Assembly: GCA_037013495.1 (NCBI GenBank)
Contig: CM072805.1
Coordinates: forward strand, 27,038,669-27,102,668
DNA from: Hippophae tibetana
Taxonomy: Eukaryota > Streptophyta > Magnoliopsida > Rosales > Elaeagnaceae
DNA: 64,000 nt
Direction: 5' to 3'
Made by a program: the position numbers and the translations under genes
Shown here: positions 35,223 to 51,790 of the stretch, one piece after another
Position numbering within the stretch: the stretch's first letter is position 1
Layout of the letters: the number at the start of each line of letters is the position of its first letter
The notes under the pieces: model-generated
Told to the model about the DNA's origin: nothing
The model's input: the letters and a program-made list of their open reading frames with translations, nothing else
Databases searched by the model: none

Positions 35223-35740
35223 TAGGGGTGTTCATCGGATCGAAGCCGTTGATTTTACTGTCATCCGATCCGATCCGACTATCCGCTCGGATTGAAACAT
35301 TCTAATCTGCACCCGATCCGATCATCACTTACATCCGTTCAATCCGATCCGTAAACTATTCGGATGACATCCGATCAATCCGACCAATAAATTTTATTAA
35401 CTCTATTTTTTGTATTTTTAAATAATTTTTTTAAATTTTTACATAAATCATAACATAAAATTATTTGACTTAAAAAAACATTAAAAAATTAAATAAATAT
35501 ATATTAATTATATATATATATATTTAATTTAATATATATATTAATTAAATATATATAATTTTAATTTCGGTCGGATCGGATCGAATCGGATGAATCGTAG
35601 TAAAATCCGTCATCTGATCCGCACTTAACGGATGGAAAAAATCTCCATCCAATCCAACCATCGGATTGGATCGAATCAGATAAAAAATCAACGGATCGGA
35701 TCGAATTGATAAGATTGATCGGATTTTTTACACACCCCTA
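35223..35740. mobile_element. hAT-like MITE with GATCCGA subterminal repeats
   Basis: 518 bp with inverted ends TAGGGGTGT...ACACCCCTA. The flanking octamers GTTATTGC (35215-35222) and ATTATTGT (35741-35748) agree at six of eight positions, both differences being transitions. That fits a decayed 8-bp hAT target duplication. Both subterminal regions are packed with CGGATCGGAT/ATCCGATCC words in opposite orientation. The centre is AT-rich and there is no ORF. Confidence 0.65.
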
Positions 35741-35827
35741 ATTATTGTCCATGTACCAAAAATTATTAACTGAAACCGGTACAGAGCCATTATGATTGTC
35801 CGAGCGAGTTGCCACACATTCCAACTT

Positions 35828-37070
35828 GGGGTTTTGTCTATAAAAGGCTAATAATATACAATAGTTTAGAAATAGACTTAATTAAGATTTAGTTTAAAAA
35901 TGGTCAAAATGAAACTTGATAAACAATTTGCCGGTCATCTAACTCCCACACATTCTCTCTCTCTCCTTTTTTTAATTAACAATCTATCAATCACGTTTTT
36001 TTGAAACATAAATTTTTTTGTCTTTTCATTCTCTCTCTCTTTCATTAATTTCGAGAACCTTATTTTTTTATAATATATCTATTCATCAATTTTTAATAAA
36101 TAACAATTTATTTTTATTATAAATAAAAAATAATAAAATAATTTATATTTATATAATAAAAAAAATATATTTTTATAATAAATAACTTATCAAAATTTTA
36201 TTATAAAATATTTAAAATAATAATAATAATAATAATAAATTATAAAATTTTAAATTTTAAATTATCAAAAACTTTACTCAATAGAAAATTATTGAAATTT
36301 TTTAAAAATAAATTATTTAAGATTAAAAAAATTAAAAAATATATTACATTATAACAAATATCTATAATATTATTATAATTTTACTTATTACTAAGATAAC
36401 AAATACCTATTAACAATAATTATATTTAAGTATTAAAATATAATTAATTCAATATAATTTATATATTTTATTATATTAATAATAAAAATAATTATAATCA
36501 TATTATATTATATAATATTTTTTCACAAAATTTGTGATATAATGTTCTATATTTGTATTATATCTCGTAAAAAATTGGATATAGAGGCTTTACAATTTTT
36601 TTAATAATTTAATTATTTTTATAAATATTATTTTCTATATCATAATTATAATTAATATTATAATTATTTATTAAATATAATTATAATTATATTTAATAAT
36701 AATAATAATAATAATGTATTATATTATTTATGAATTATCAAAATATTTAGCATATCATTTTCAATATATGTATAAATTTATATTTATTTTATTGTAAAAT
36801 AAATTATTTTTTATTTTTGAAAATATTTTTTTTAATATATAATATGATAAAAAAGATTTATGTATTTAAAATTAATTATAAATTTATAAGATGTTAATAT
36901 TTTTTTATGTTTATAATAATTATGTTTTGTAAAATAGAATTTTTAAATAAAATTGATTAAAAAAATTTCATTCAAGTTTAATGTAAGATTTTGTCTATTT
37001 TAAAAAAAAATCCTTCTTATACCCATTTTTAAACTATTGTATATAAATTGACTTTTATAGACAAAATTCC
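35828..37070 (+). mobile_element. Mutator-like MITE, copy A
   Basis: 1243 bp. The terminal inverted repeats run about 48 bp with roughly 80% identity. The left starts GGGGTTTTGTCTATAAAAGG and the right, on the opposite strand, starts GGAATTTTGTCTATAAAAGT; both continue to ATACAATAGTTTA. It is flanked by a perfect 9-bp direct repeat TTCCAACTT (35819-35827 and 37071-37079). Long TIRs with a 9-bp duplication are the mark of Mutator superfamily elements. The interior is almost pure A/T and encodes nothing. A related copy in reverse orientation lies at 47144-48383. Confidence 0.85.
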
Positions 37071-37858
37071 TTCCAACTTCTACTTAAAAGTACCATGTTG
37101 TTGAAAAGAGGCCCGCATTCTGTTCATATTAAAATTGCGTGTCAAAATATTTGAAAATATTTGCTGCATCAGATTTCAATGGTGGTATCCAAAATGCAAA
37201 TAAATCTTATCCTATATATGGAGAAATTATTTGGTATTTTTGAACTATATTGATGCATTAATTGGAGTTTTAGTTAGATCCGATCAAATATATAGGAGAG
37301 CAAATATAAAAAACATAAAATTTATCATATATTCTTCTATTAATTCATAATAAATTGGAATAATATAACTTTATTAAACTTTATAAAATTAGTGAGTTTT
37401 TAATTCAAAAATATTAATTTTATAAACCAAGATATCTATAATTTTTATAAATTTTAACATAATATTATATTTAATTAATATAAAAAATTATTCTTACCAT
37501 CTTTTTAGAATAATTTGTTTTTATGTTTATCTTTAACATATTTTATTTTATTTTCTTATATTATATTGAATTTATTTATCTTTTTTCAATTTTTATAAAT
37601 CACTTTTAATTTTTTTTTTGTAAAATATTTAATTTTTTTGACTTAAACTAAGAAAGTTTTGATACTATGTTAAAGTTTATATGAATAACGAGATTTTTAA
37701 TTCTAAAAAATTAAAAACAAACATACTTTTATAATTTTTATTATATATTGTAATTAATCAATTCTGATATTATTCTTAACAATATAAAAGTATAAATTTG
37801 TGCATTACTTTGGAGGTTGATCTCATATTTATTTTTTACTTATTGATTGATAATGTTC

Positions 37859-37970
37859 TTATTATGTCCAGCATATAATCGTAGGAAAAAAAGAATAGAA
37901 TGATTGGTAAATATTTATTATGTCCAGCATATAATCGTAGGAAAAAAAGAATAGAATGATTGGTAAATAT
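37859..37970. repeat. Perfect 56-bp tandem duplication
   Basis: Units 37859-37914 and 37915-37970 are identical, each containing GTCCAGCATATAATCGTAGG. Identity in otherwise drifting AT-rich DNA suggests a recent event, or an assembly artefact. Confidence 0.9.
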
Positions 37971-38682
37971 TATACTTCATAACTAATAATCTATGATAAT
38001 TCAAATAAGCTACTTAATTTATTATTTTGAAAAAGAAAAAGAAAATAGTTCATCCCGATTTCACCGAAAAGTAATTCATGGAGATCTCTACCGGAAAGAT
38101 GGTATATGAATTAATTTTGGAGTTTGAATTTTGTTTCATACATTTTTGAGTTTAATCTTTTCAATTGTATTTTTAGTTTAATTACATTTTATATTCACTC
38201 AATAAAAACAAAATATATTTTATCTAACGTTAAAAATATATTTTTTTACATATTTTAAAAAATAATGCATATATATTTTTTTATAATGTATTAAAGATAA
38301 TTTTTTTTAAAATTAAATAGAAAATTATGTAAATAGATTATTCGTATAAAAACTAAAGGATTATATTTTGAGGTCTTTCACCCATTATTAACATGTACGT
38401 GGCCAAAGTTATTTGAGAAAATAAAATTTAATTGAAAAAATGGTTCTAAGTATCTATTACTATATATATGAATGATAGTTAATAATTTTTTATTTATTTG
38501 ATATTTTATTTAATAGTTTTTATTTTTATTTTTATTTTTTTATTTGATATATTTTATTTAATAATTATATATTTTAATAAATATTAGATAAAAGTGTATT
38601 TATTTCATTCTTTTACTTTGATAATTTTGTATATTTTTTTTAATTAACATGTATTCTACTAATATTTCTCAAATAAAAAATT

Positions 38683-38729
<47 letters not shown>

Positions 38730-40583
38730 CTATTAATTATCAATACTTTTTAGTAGATAATTACCGGAAGTATATTTATTTGATACTTATATTTTGATAC
38801 TCTTTATATTTATTTTAACTAACAAATATTTATCTTCTACTAACATTTTTTAAATAAAAAAACTTTACATATATTTATTATTTTACAAATAAATCATATA
38901 ATTTTATTTACTATTATATATATATATATTTTATTATGTCACATTATCTTTTTGATTAATTTAATATGATTCATCGAATGATATAATAATAAGGTATTAT
39001 TTTTTATTTTAAGTAATATATTTAAATCAAATTAAGTATAATTTGATATAAAAATAATTAATTTAATATCTAACATCTATAATTTAATTAATCTATATAT
39101 TTATGTTATAGTAAATTAGTAAATATTGAGAATATCATATACCATATACCATATTGACAAAAATATGAAAGTTATAGAGTAGATTTAATAATCTATAAAT
39201 CAATCAATCCTATCAAAATTAAGTTGAATTAAAATAAATTTTATATTTATAGATTTAAGTAAATTAATATCAAATTTGAAAGTTAAAATAAAAACTTATA
39301 AGATTTTAAAGTTTATAAAATAACATTTAACCCATCATATATTACTAATATATATTTTTATATATTTATAATCATCTAATTTTAAATAAAATTTTATATT
39401 AATTAAAAAAATAAACAATTTATATTATCATTTCCTAATGTTCATTTAAAAAGTTAATATAACTAATTAAAAAAATAAATTACTTATTTTCAAGAGTTTT
39501 TATCTACTTAAAAATTAATAGTCAATGATCTAATTTAAATTATAATATAAAACTTTTTTAAATTACAAAATAATATTTTATTTATTAATTTAACTATAAC
39601 AATTTAAATTTATTTTAAAAATAAATAAGCTTAAATTATAAACTTACATAAATAGATTGTCTTAATGTTTCCTCATCAATATTTTTATAATAATTTCAGT
39701 TTTAGATATAAGAAACCGATATGGTTAAGTTAAACTTTTTGGAAAAAAACTCATTACCCACTCCTAAAATTTAGGTACCAAATTAATGAATTAATTTTGG
39801 AGACAAATTTAAACGAGTAAGAGATGTCCGGTACGATCTTTCAACATATCCTTTATTATATTAAATTTATCAATTTTTATTAACAAAAATTATCTTTTAT
39901 CTCTTCATTTTTTTTTTATTATTAGAATTAAAAAAAAAAACATATAATAAAGTACGTGCCTTCCACCTACCCAAAATTAATTACTACTTAAATAGTGTGA
40001 ATTATGCTTTAAAAAAATTGAGCATGCATGTGATTAGAATCTACAATCCTTCCTTTTTGTCTACATCTTTGTACTTGGAATTCTTAAATCTAATTATGCA
40101 ATAATAAGCTAGACTTACCTAACATTGAATTAGGTATGTTTGGTATATTGAATATTATTTGAATTTTTTTCAATATTTTATTTTTTAATAAATTAATTAT
40201 TTTTATTATTAAAGTATTTTTTAATAAATTATTTTACTTAAAAATTAATCAATTTAATTAAAATATTTAAATCATATATATATATATATATATCATATAA
40301 AAGTGTTTAATAAATAAATTAATGAAGTTATAAATTCATGTTTATTGGATTGCTCAACTATGTAAATTTTTAACTAAAAGAGTTGGTAAAAAGATATTTA
40401 AATAATATAAATAAATAATTAAAATAAAATATCAAAAATAAGAAATTAATTAAGTAAACGTTTATTTCTTTTTTAAATAAATATATAAAAATATATTTTT
40501 ATATTATAAAAAAGGTATATTTATATGGGATCAAAACAAAGAAAAATGGAGATATAATAAATTCATTTTCTGGTTATTCAACT
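37971..40583. other. Very AT-rich intergenic DNA upstream of the isomerase gene
   Basis: No gene seen. A CA/TA microsatellite lies at 38683-38727 and another TA run at about 40276-40293. The last few hundred bases are presumably the promoter of the isomerase gene, but I cannot assign a TATA box with confidence. Confidence 0.5.
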
Positions 40584-40595
40584 ATGGAGGACTAG
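40584..40595 (+). promoter_or_regulatory. Minimal upstream ORF before the isomerase start
   Basis: ATG GAG GAC TAG lies 12 bases before the first in-frame isomerase ATG (40608). If the transcript start lies upstream of it, this three-codon frame could lower use of the first (plastid) start. The transcript start is not known. Confidence 0.3.
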
Positions 40596-40607
40596 ACCAA
40601 ATCTCAG

Positions 40608-44413
<3,806 letters not shown>

Positions 44414-45049
44414 AACCCTATATTAGCTTGGTGCATTTGTTGGTTCTTAAACAAGTAGGCACTACATTTAGCCAAATAAATCAATAATAATAATAATAGT
44501 AATAAAATAAGTAGGTGCTCCCTTGTTATTGCTTAATCATGATCTAGAATTCACCATAGACCTGATGATGTGTTAATTTCTCAATAATATTCTGAACGAC
44601 CCTAGAACACTGAGGATTTGGTCCATGGTTTTGTAGGAAATCAATAAATAAGATTTTTTCTATTGACTTGGTACTGTTGGGGATGCAGCGTTTTAAATAA
44701 ATTAAAGTTCTTGATTTTGATAAATCAATTTTATTTATTTTTAATGAAAAGAGCTTTTCTTTTTGTGCTGATTTATAGTGAAGAGTTTATGCTAGTTTTG
44801 CTTAGTTTTATAACGATAATACTTACTGCGAAAAACTCCTCCATAAAATTAGATTGGCTGTTCTAAGTGGAATTTTAGTGGACATTTTCTTGGCTGGGAG
44901 AGAGGACTCGTTTCTCGGAAAATTCTACTTGTCTCAACAAGTACAGATCTGAACTCAACTTATATGGCTTGATATGATTAGATGAAATAATTGATCAGCC
45001 TTTAAACATCTAATTATATTAAGTAAGTAAAACCTTATGCACGGAATTA
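44414..45049. other. Isomerase 3' flank and AT-rich spacer
   Basis: This contains the likely 3' UTR (AATAAA-type signals near 44476-44506 and 44641) and then unassigned sequence. No further gene seen. Confidence 0.5.
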
Positions 45050-46022
45050 ATAAATACGCGTATATGAATATATCAAAGTGATAAAAAAAATACATAAAAT
45101 TTATGTGGCTTGACAATTTATCTAAATATACGGGAGTCATTAGATATTATTGAAATGAGTAAGAAATATATAAAATATACACAGATATAGATTTTTTTTA
45201 TTAATAATATCTCTAAGTATTTTTTCAAACTCATAAAAAACTTTCAAATTTCCTAAATATTTTCTCTATTTGAGTTTACGCATAGATGAAGCAAAACTAT
45301 CTTTCACTAAATTGTACTATAATTTAAGACTTAAATTATGTCACAAATTATCCTAAATTATGTCACTAATTTGTTACTTTTAGAGTAATATTCAACAATC
45401 TACACCTTGACGAAAAAGTTCATAACGTTACCTCCAAATACACCCTAGATGTTCTAAGCTCGAGAGATGTTGATCAAGTTCAAGCAGTGTTGAAACTTGA
45501 TCCATGTAACCACCTTTGTAAGCATATCTACAGGGTTATCTGCAGTTCTAACTTTCTGGAGTATAACATTCCCTTCATCGACGATTTCTTGAACAAAATG
45601 AAATTGAACATCGATGTGCTTGGTGCGACCATGATGAACTTGGTTCTTTGCCAAACAAATGATACTCTGGCTGTCGTAGAAAACCTTCACGTTCTTCTGA
45701 ACAATACCCAAATCCTTGGTCAACCCGAGAAGCTAGATAACTTCTTTGAATGCTTCTGTTATAGCTATATATTCTGCCTCTGTAGTAGACAAAGCTACAG
45801 TTAACTGCAATGTTAATCTCCAACAAACTGGTCCTCCTGCCATTGTGAACACATAGTCAGTTGTAGATTAAAGTTTATCCAGATCTCCAGCATAGTCAGA
45901 ATACACATATCCAATTAGGTGTTTGCCTTTAATCTTATCTCTCTCAAACTTCAAACCAATATCCACAGTACCATAGATGTACAGTAGAATTCACTTTATT
46001 ATTTGTCAGTATCCTTTATCGG
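45050..46022 (-). mobile_element. 3'-end fragment of the second Copia family, copy 2
   Basis: Collinear with the fragment at 20425-21513: an LTR-like part (about 45050-45397, ending ATATTCAACA on the plus strand), then RNase H on the minus strand. The minus-strand frame 45723-45454 reads MTKDLGIVQKNVKVFYDSQS, ICLAKNQVHHGRTKHIDVQF and TADNPVDMLTKVV, the standard C-terminus of Copia polyproteins. Similarity to copy 1 stops near 46022 (TCCTTTATCGGG). The 5' part is missing. Confidence 0.75.
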
Positions 46023-46089
46023 GTCAGGTTCAAAACATTGCATACATCAAGGCATTAAATTAATCATAGCCATATCCAAATCAAGTTAC

Positions 46090-46440
46090 TCCCCAAATCT
46101 AGCATTTCTCCCACCAAAACCACCTCCAACCGCAGACCACTGAGTATTGTATCTAGTCTCATGCGTCAAACGATCAAAAATATAACAGAACTTAGGCAAC
46201 CTCTCATATTTAATCTCAACCCATATAGCCTCATGTATAGCTCCTGGAATCCACACCAGGTAATGATTTATTCAGTAGAATCTCCACCCTTAATCTAGCA
46301 GCCTTGGCACATCCACTTTCCAATGAAAACATATAAATCTCTAATATATGCCCCACTTTTTCACTATTCTACTCACAATAGGAACACTACGCCAATCCGC
46401 AGGCAAATGGTGTTACAAAATCCAAACAAGTGTAGAATCA
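46090..46440 (-). pseudogene. LINE ORF1-like (DUF4283 / CCHC_4) fragment
   Basis: The minus strand reads HHLPADWRSVPIVSRIVKKW and then AIWVEIKYERLPKFCYIFDR and LTHETRYNTQW. These match the order of the DUF4283 and adjoining zinc-knuckle region of plant LINE/L1 ORF1 or related domesticated proteins (VW...LP.....I...IG, then V..KYERLP.FC..CG..GH). Frameshifts and stops break it, and the second knuckle cysteine is lost. It directly follows the Copia fragment. Confidence 0.55.
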
Positions 46441-47133
46441 AACTAAAGCGAAGATGGAGAAATACATGATTTCATTCGTTGAAACACAAGCAAGCCATTC
46501 TTAAATTACCACAGAGCTTGACGAAGCACATGCTCCAGATCAATCGTCTCTTTAAAATAGAGTATCATAGTACTTCGATCAAGAACCTTCAACCAGGTCA
46601 TTGGTCTCTTTAAAATAAAAAATTCCTGATTCTACAAAATTCAGTTTTTCAGGATTAAATAGTATTTTCTTCACATCGAAATATATCATTGGTTTGTTTT
46701 ATCATTGTTTTCTGAAAAGTAAATAAGAACAAAACAAAAGCTAACAATTGTAAATAATCTCATGTCTTGATAATGCCTTTGACCGAAGGTTCAAGGTATT
46801 CAATTCTAATACTTCATAAATTTTTCTATATTTTATACTTTAATTCTTTAGTATTTTTCTTATAATTTGACACTTTTTATATTTATTTTTACCTTTGGAT
46901 TTCTTTTTTACTTATAATCTAATCCTTTTTATTTATTTTTAAATTTAAATAATTTGATACTTTTATTTTTTTATATTTTTGAAATTTAATTTCAAATTTA
47001 TCTTAAATTTTATACTAAATTTGAAAAAAATTAAAAACAAAGGAATCAATTATATAAAAAAAAGAAATATAAGGAGATCAAAATGTAAAAATTAAAAATA
47101 AAATGACTAAATCATAAAAAAACTAATAAAGAG
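46441..47133. other. AT-rich spacer
   Basis: No gene seen. The word GTCTCTTTAAAATA occurs twice (about 46546 and 46607) without a larger repeat. Confidence 0.45.
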
Positions 47134-47143
47134 ATAAATTATA

Positions 47144-48383
47144 GGTTTTTTTTGTGTCTAAAATAGCCATATTTCATATAATACTTTAAAAAAAGGAATA
47201 TTTGTGTTATAGTTTAAAAAGAGTCAAAACTTAATTTGTAACTTGAGAATTGATTTTTTAACAGGTTTTTTAGCTTTTAATATTTTTAAATTTATTTATC
47301 AACTTGAATAATATAGTTTTATATCTATATAAATTGTTAAAATAATTTAAAAATTAAACAATATAAATTAATAAATACATAAAAATAAGATTATAACAAT
47401 ATTAAATATATAGTATGCATAAAAACGAATATTTATATATTTATACATGTTATAATAAAGAATAACTAAATTACATAAAAACTATAACTTTTTTAATAAA
47501 CTATAACTTACGTAACTATTTTGTAAAATTTTATAATATTAATTTTTTATCTTATTATAATAAAAACAACCTAAATAATATAATACATTATTATTATTGT
47601 TATTAAATATAATTATAATTATATTTAATAAATAATTATAATATTAATTATAATTATGATATAAAAAATAATATTCATAAAAAAAATTAAATTATTAAAA
47701 AAAATTGTTAAGCCTCTCTCTACAACTTTTTACAATATACAATACAAACATATAACATTATATCACAAATTTTGTGTAAAAATATTATCTAATATAATAT
47801 TATGATAATTATTTTTATTATTAATATAATAAATTATATCAATTGTATCAATTAATTATATTTTAATACTTAAATTAAATTATTATTAATAAATATTTGT
47901 TATCTTAATAATAATTAAAATTATAATAATATTAAAGATATGTGTTATAATGTAATCTATTTTTTAATTTCTTTAATCTTAAATAATTTATTTTTTTAAA
48001 ATGTCAATAATTTATTTTAGTAAAGTTTTTAATAATTTAAAATTTAATAATTTATTATTATTTTAAATTATTTTATAATAAAATTTTGATAAGTTATTTA
48101 TTATAAAAAATATTTTTTTTATTATATAAATATAAATTATTATTTATTAAAAGTTGGTGGAAGAGAATATTTTATTTTTGATTTTTTTTTAGAAAATAAG
48201 AAGATGAAAAAAATGGTGATTAGAAAAAGAGAGAAAAATAGAGTTGATGAAAAACTAGAAAATGACAAAAAAAAGACCCGTTAATTATTTAATGGGTTAA
48301 AAGGAGCCTATTTTTAAACTAAAATACAAATAATCATATTTTTAAATTATTGAATAAGAGATTATCATTATAAACAAAAACCC
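47144..48383 (-). mobile_element. Mutator-like MITE, copy B (inverted relative to copy A)
   Basis: 1240 bp. The interior is the reverse complement of 35828-37070 over most of its length. A clear landmark is ATATCACAAATTTTGTG here against CACAAAATTTGTGATAT in copy A. The worn ends start GGTTTTTTTTGTGTCTAAAA on the left and GGGTTTTTGTTTATAATGAT on the right (opposite strand). It is flanked by the direct repeat ATAAATTATA (47134-47143 and 48384-48393), 10 bp or 9 bp depending on the element edge. No coding capacity. Confidence 0.8.
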
Positions 48384-48561
48384 ATAAATTATAAAATTTA
48401 TAAAAAAAATGAGAACTTTTACAAAGAAATTGACCAATAATTTCCATACAACCACAAATATCAAACACATAGATTGTGTTCATATAAGTAACTTTATTTT
48501 TACCCATATGGCATTAATTTTTTATTGACTTTTTAACATTAATTATACTAATAAATCGTGA

Positions 48562-48587
48562 AACACGTAAATTTACAAAGCATGCGA
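48562..48587. repeat. 26-bp direct repeat, left copy
   Basis: AACACGTAAATTTACAAAGC plus ATGCGA. It is identical to 49804-49829 and differs in both flanking bases, so the repeat is exactly 26 bp. Confidence 0.9.
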
Positions 48588-49803
48588 ATCTCCTTCTTGC
48601 TTGCTTACCTAGCTCTTGTCTTAGTGACTCTTTCTCTTTTCTAGGTTTTTTTTCTGAGTGTTCAAACGGTAGATTTCTCATTTGCCAATGAATTTGATCC
48701 CGGGATTCTTGGCTAGAAGAAAGGTTTTGTGACATGGACGCCCAGCCTAACTTGGTCGGTCGGTTGGCCCACCTAACAGATGATGAGATTCTCGATCGAT
48801 TTGATCAAATTATGAAAAGTCTTTCTCATTATTCAGAACAATAGAGCTTTCGATCAAGATGTTCTCGCCTCCCCCGTTCGGGCTCTCGCTTAAATCAGAA
48901 CCTTTATGCGTTGGTAGGCTTTCGACTCAATCTAATAGCCTACCTATCAGGCGCCAATAAAAGAGAAAGTTTTCGCATGGGCTCATCATCTGATGCAGAA
49001 CTTATTTCATAACCACCATCCATCACCAATCACATTCCACATCCCACTTCAAACTTTTCGATTCCTCGGGTAGCCTCCTCTAGAAAGGCATTCCAGCTTC
49101 AGAGGGGGCAAGAAGGAGTTTGACTGCTGGGATGGGATCGGATCCTACTCGAAGCACTCTACCACGAATAAGAGTCTTCGAGTTGGATAGGCAGTAGAGA
49201 TAGGAACTTCTATCTGTAGAGCGGGCTTTCAATATAGAGATGCACTACTCCATCTGGAAAGGGCTTTCCCTCGTGGGGAAAGAGAAGAACCCCTTATTTA
49301 AAGGTAAGGCCAGAAGGGAGTCAAAAATCAATAGAAAAAAGACCTTCCCGGCCGACGGGACTCTACGTCTGGGTCTTATTCCATCTCAAACTCGGATTAG
49401 GAAGAGTGCCCTTGAACTACAGATCAATCATAATAAACAATACAAGAAAAGAAATGGTTCTCCTGCCGGCGAGAAAGGAAAAAAAAAAGCAAAAAAAGGG
49501 AGATATGGAAGAGGAGATTCAGGAGAGTCACTCCACTCCATAGATAGTGAACACAGATTCTTGTTTCATTTTCAATTCCTTTTGGGCCGAACGGGCTGCT
49601 GGTAGGACTGTGCCTATTCTCCCTATTCTTCCGATTTACAACCGGAATAAGGAACCTTAGAATTCACCCTACCTGTCGATGAAAAAATTGGATTTGAGAG
49701 GACCACCAGCTAGCGGATCAGAAAGATTTTTATGGAATGCCCTACTCTTGCTCGAGCTTTCCGATCAACCAATCCCCTATTTCAGGGACATCTCTTTGTT
49801 ACG
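48588..49803. other. Organelle-like (probably mitochondrial-type) DNA insert in the nuclear genome
   Basis: About 1.2 kb whose base composition, vocabulary and lack of A/T runs differ sharply from both flanks. It has words such as CCCGTTCGGGCTCTCGCT, GGGCTTTCCCTCGTGGGG and CCCGGCCGACGGGACTC, typical of plant mitochondrial intergenic DNA. On the plus strand near 48780-48843 it reads LAHLTDDEILDRFDQIMKSL followed by SHYSEQ and a stop. That resembles the D-x-DIIDRF...LSHYYSG motif of organellar group II intron maturases (matK type); this match is weak. The 121-codon frame at 49240-49605 is basic and not recognisable. I infer a NUMT/NUPT; an organelle genome search is needed to say which. Confidence 0.6.
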
Positions 49804-49829
49804 AACACGTAAATTTACAAAGCATGCGA
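49804..49829. repeat. 26-bp direct repeat, right copy
   Basis: Identical to 48562-48587. The two copies bracket the GC-richer organelle-like segment. Confidence 0.9.
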
Positions 49830-51790
49830 TTTATTTTCAATGGGATGAAATAAATGTGTAATTTTAATGGGGGAATAGATAAAGATAATTAACAAATAAA
49901 AATGGGAGATAAGTTGAAACATTTTTAGAATAACTTTTAAGGAAAATATATAAACTAATATTTTTAAAATTTATAATAATTAAAATAATATCTCAATATT
50001 ATTGAGTGAGACTTAATTAAATAATATTTAACATTTAATGAATATAAATAAAAAGTTGAATTTTTATAAATATAAAAATATATAAATTGAATAAATATTA
50101 ATTTTTAAGAGTATTATTTTTTTTAAATTTAATATAACAAGAAGCTTTGGTAATCTTTTAGGTTAGATCATTTGAGTATTTAGTTATGCTATTAAGAAAT
50201 AATATTTTTTATATTGTTATTTTTTAAAAAATGGTATATAAAAGTATAATCAATTTTTAAAATTGTTTTTAATTAAACTTATCATATTAATTTTACCATT
50301 TCATTAACATAAATTATAGAGTTGTTATTTTAATAATTATTCTTGATATTTCACAAAAAAACCTTAGTATCTTAATGTGATATTCTTTCTTATCTTATCA
50401 TTTTTTTAATTTTAATATATGTTTTATCTTATTTATAATAATATTTTAATTATATATAACAAATATTAATATTTTATTGTAAATTTTTCAAAAATTGACT
50501 TAAATTTTTTTCCCACCTCCCATTCTCTTCTTGAGAAATAGGAAATATAATTTTATGACAAAAAAAAGATGAAACGTTATATTATTTTGATATTAATTAT
50601 TATTTGATATATAAAGATATTTTTAATATTATTTTATTTATAATTTTATAATTATAATAATTATTATTTAATTTTACTATTTAATAAGTATAATACAAAT
50701 AATTTTTTCCATTAAAATAAATTATTATTATTACATTTTCTTTCCAGTAACAAAACATATCTCTATTCGTAATTTATTATTAGTTTTATAAGAGTCCAAC
50801 CGCTGCACTTGTGACATTTATTAGTGCAGCGAAGAAATTGACAAGCACAAAGGAGTTATTTATTGAGCAGTTATATATTGTTCCTTATGTTAATAAAGAA
50901 TAAAGATGTAAAATATATTATTTTATGTTTTATTTAATATTTTTTATAAATTTTTTATATTATATTATTTAAATATTATCTTATATTATTTCATCTTATC
51001 TAAATTATAATCCTAATAAATCTAATCTTAAATATATATTGTATTTTTGTATTAAAATTATATTATAAATAATTATATATATATATATATATTTATAAAT
51101 TTATTAAAAATAAATGAGATATCTAAATTAGTAAAGTCTCATTAATATCATTAAATATAAAGTAAAATAAAATGATATAAAATTTAAAAATTAATAGATT
51201 GTATAATAGATATAATTAATATCTCATTTCAATTCATATTTTTAATAAATAAAAAGTAATTTTAATAACTTTTTTTAATTTTTAATTTTTTTAAAATTTT
51301 AAAGGATAATAATAATAATTTTTTGTTATTATTATAATAAATAAAATATTTATTTTATCTTTAATATTAATTTCATTATTTCTAAATAGAATTATAATTA
51401 ATAACATTAATAATTTATATTATCTCAATATTATTACCTTTTTTAAAATAAGAATTAATAAAAATAATATATCATAATCTAATTATTTATAATTTTTAAA
51501 ATATAATTTTTATCAATTAATTAGTTTATTTTTACAAATAATTATAATATTAAAGTACCACATTGCCCTCAAATCAATATATAATTTATCGACAAGCACA
51601 TGCACTTATGCACATCTTCTTCGGATCCTCTGAAAAGTCAAATAAACATGTTTATACATTCCAGGAAAGGGACAGAACGAAAGAAAATAATAATAAAAAA
51701 AAAGTAATATATAATGAAAGTAATAATAATAACATGTCCATGCGCTTTACAACTAATGTAGATTCCCCTCCTTTTATCTTTTGTTCCATT
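49830..51790. other. AT-rich intergenic DNA
   Basis: About 2 kb with no supportable gene, mostly A/T runs, and a short TA microsatellite near 51076-51090. Its right end should carry the promoter of the RraA-like gene. Confidence 0.5.

Noticed and set aside
48730-48843. Identification of the organelle-like insert as mitochondrial matR
   Set aside because: The short maturase-like motif (DDEILDRFDQI...LSHY) fits the matK-type pattern better than what I recall of matR, and it is too short and broken to name a gene.
49240-49605. 121-codon plus-strand frame inside the organelle-like insert
   Set aside because: Highly basic, no recognisable domain, and in DNA that probably comes from organellar spacer; open frames of this size occur there by chance.
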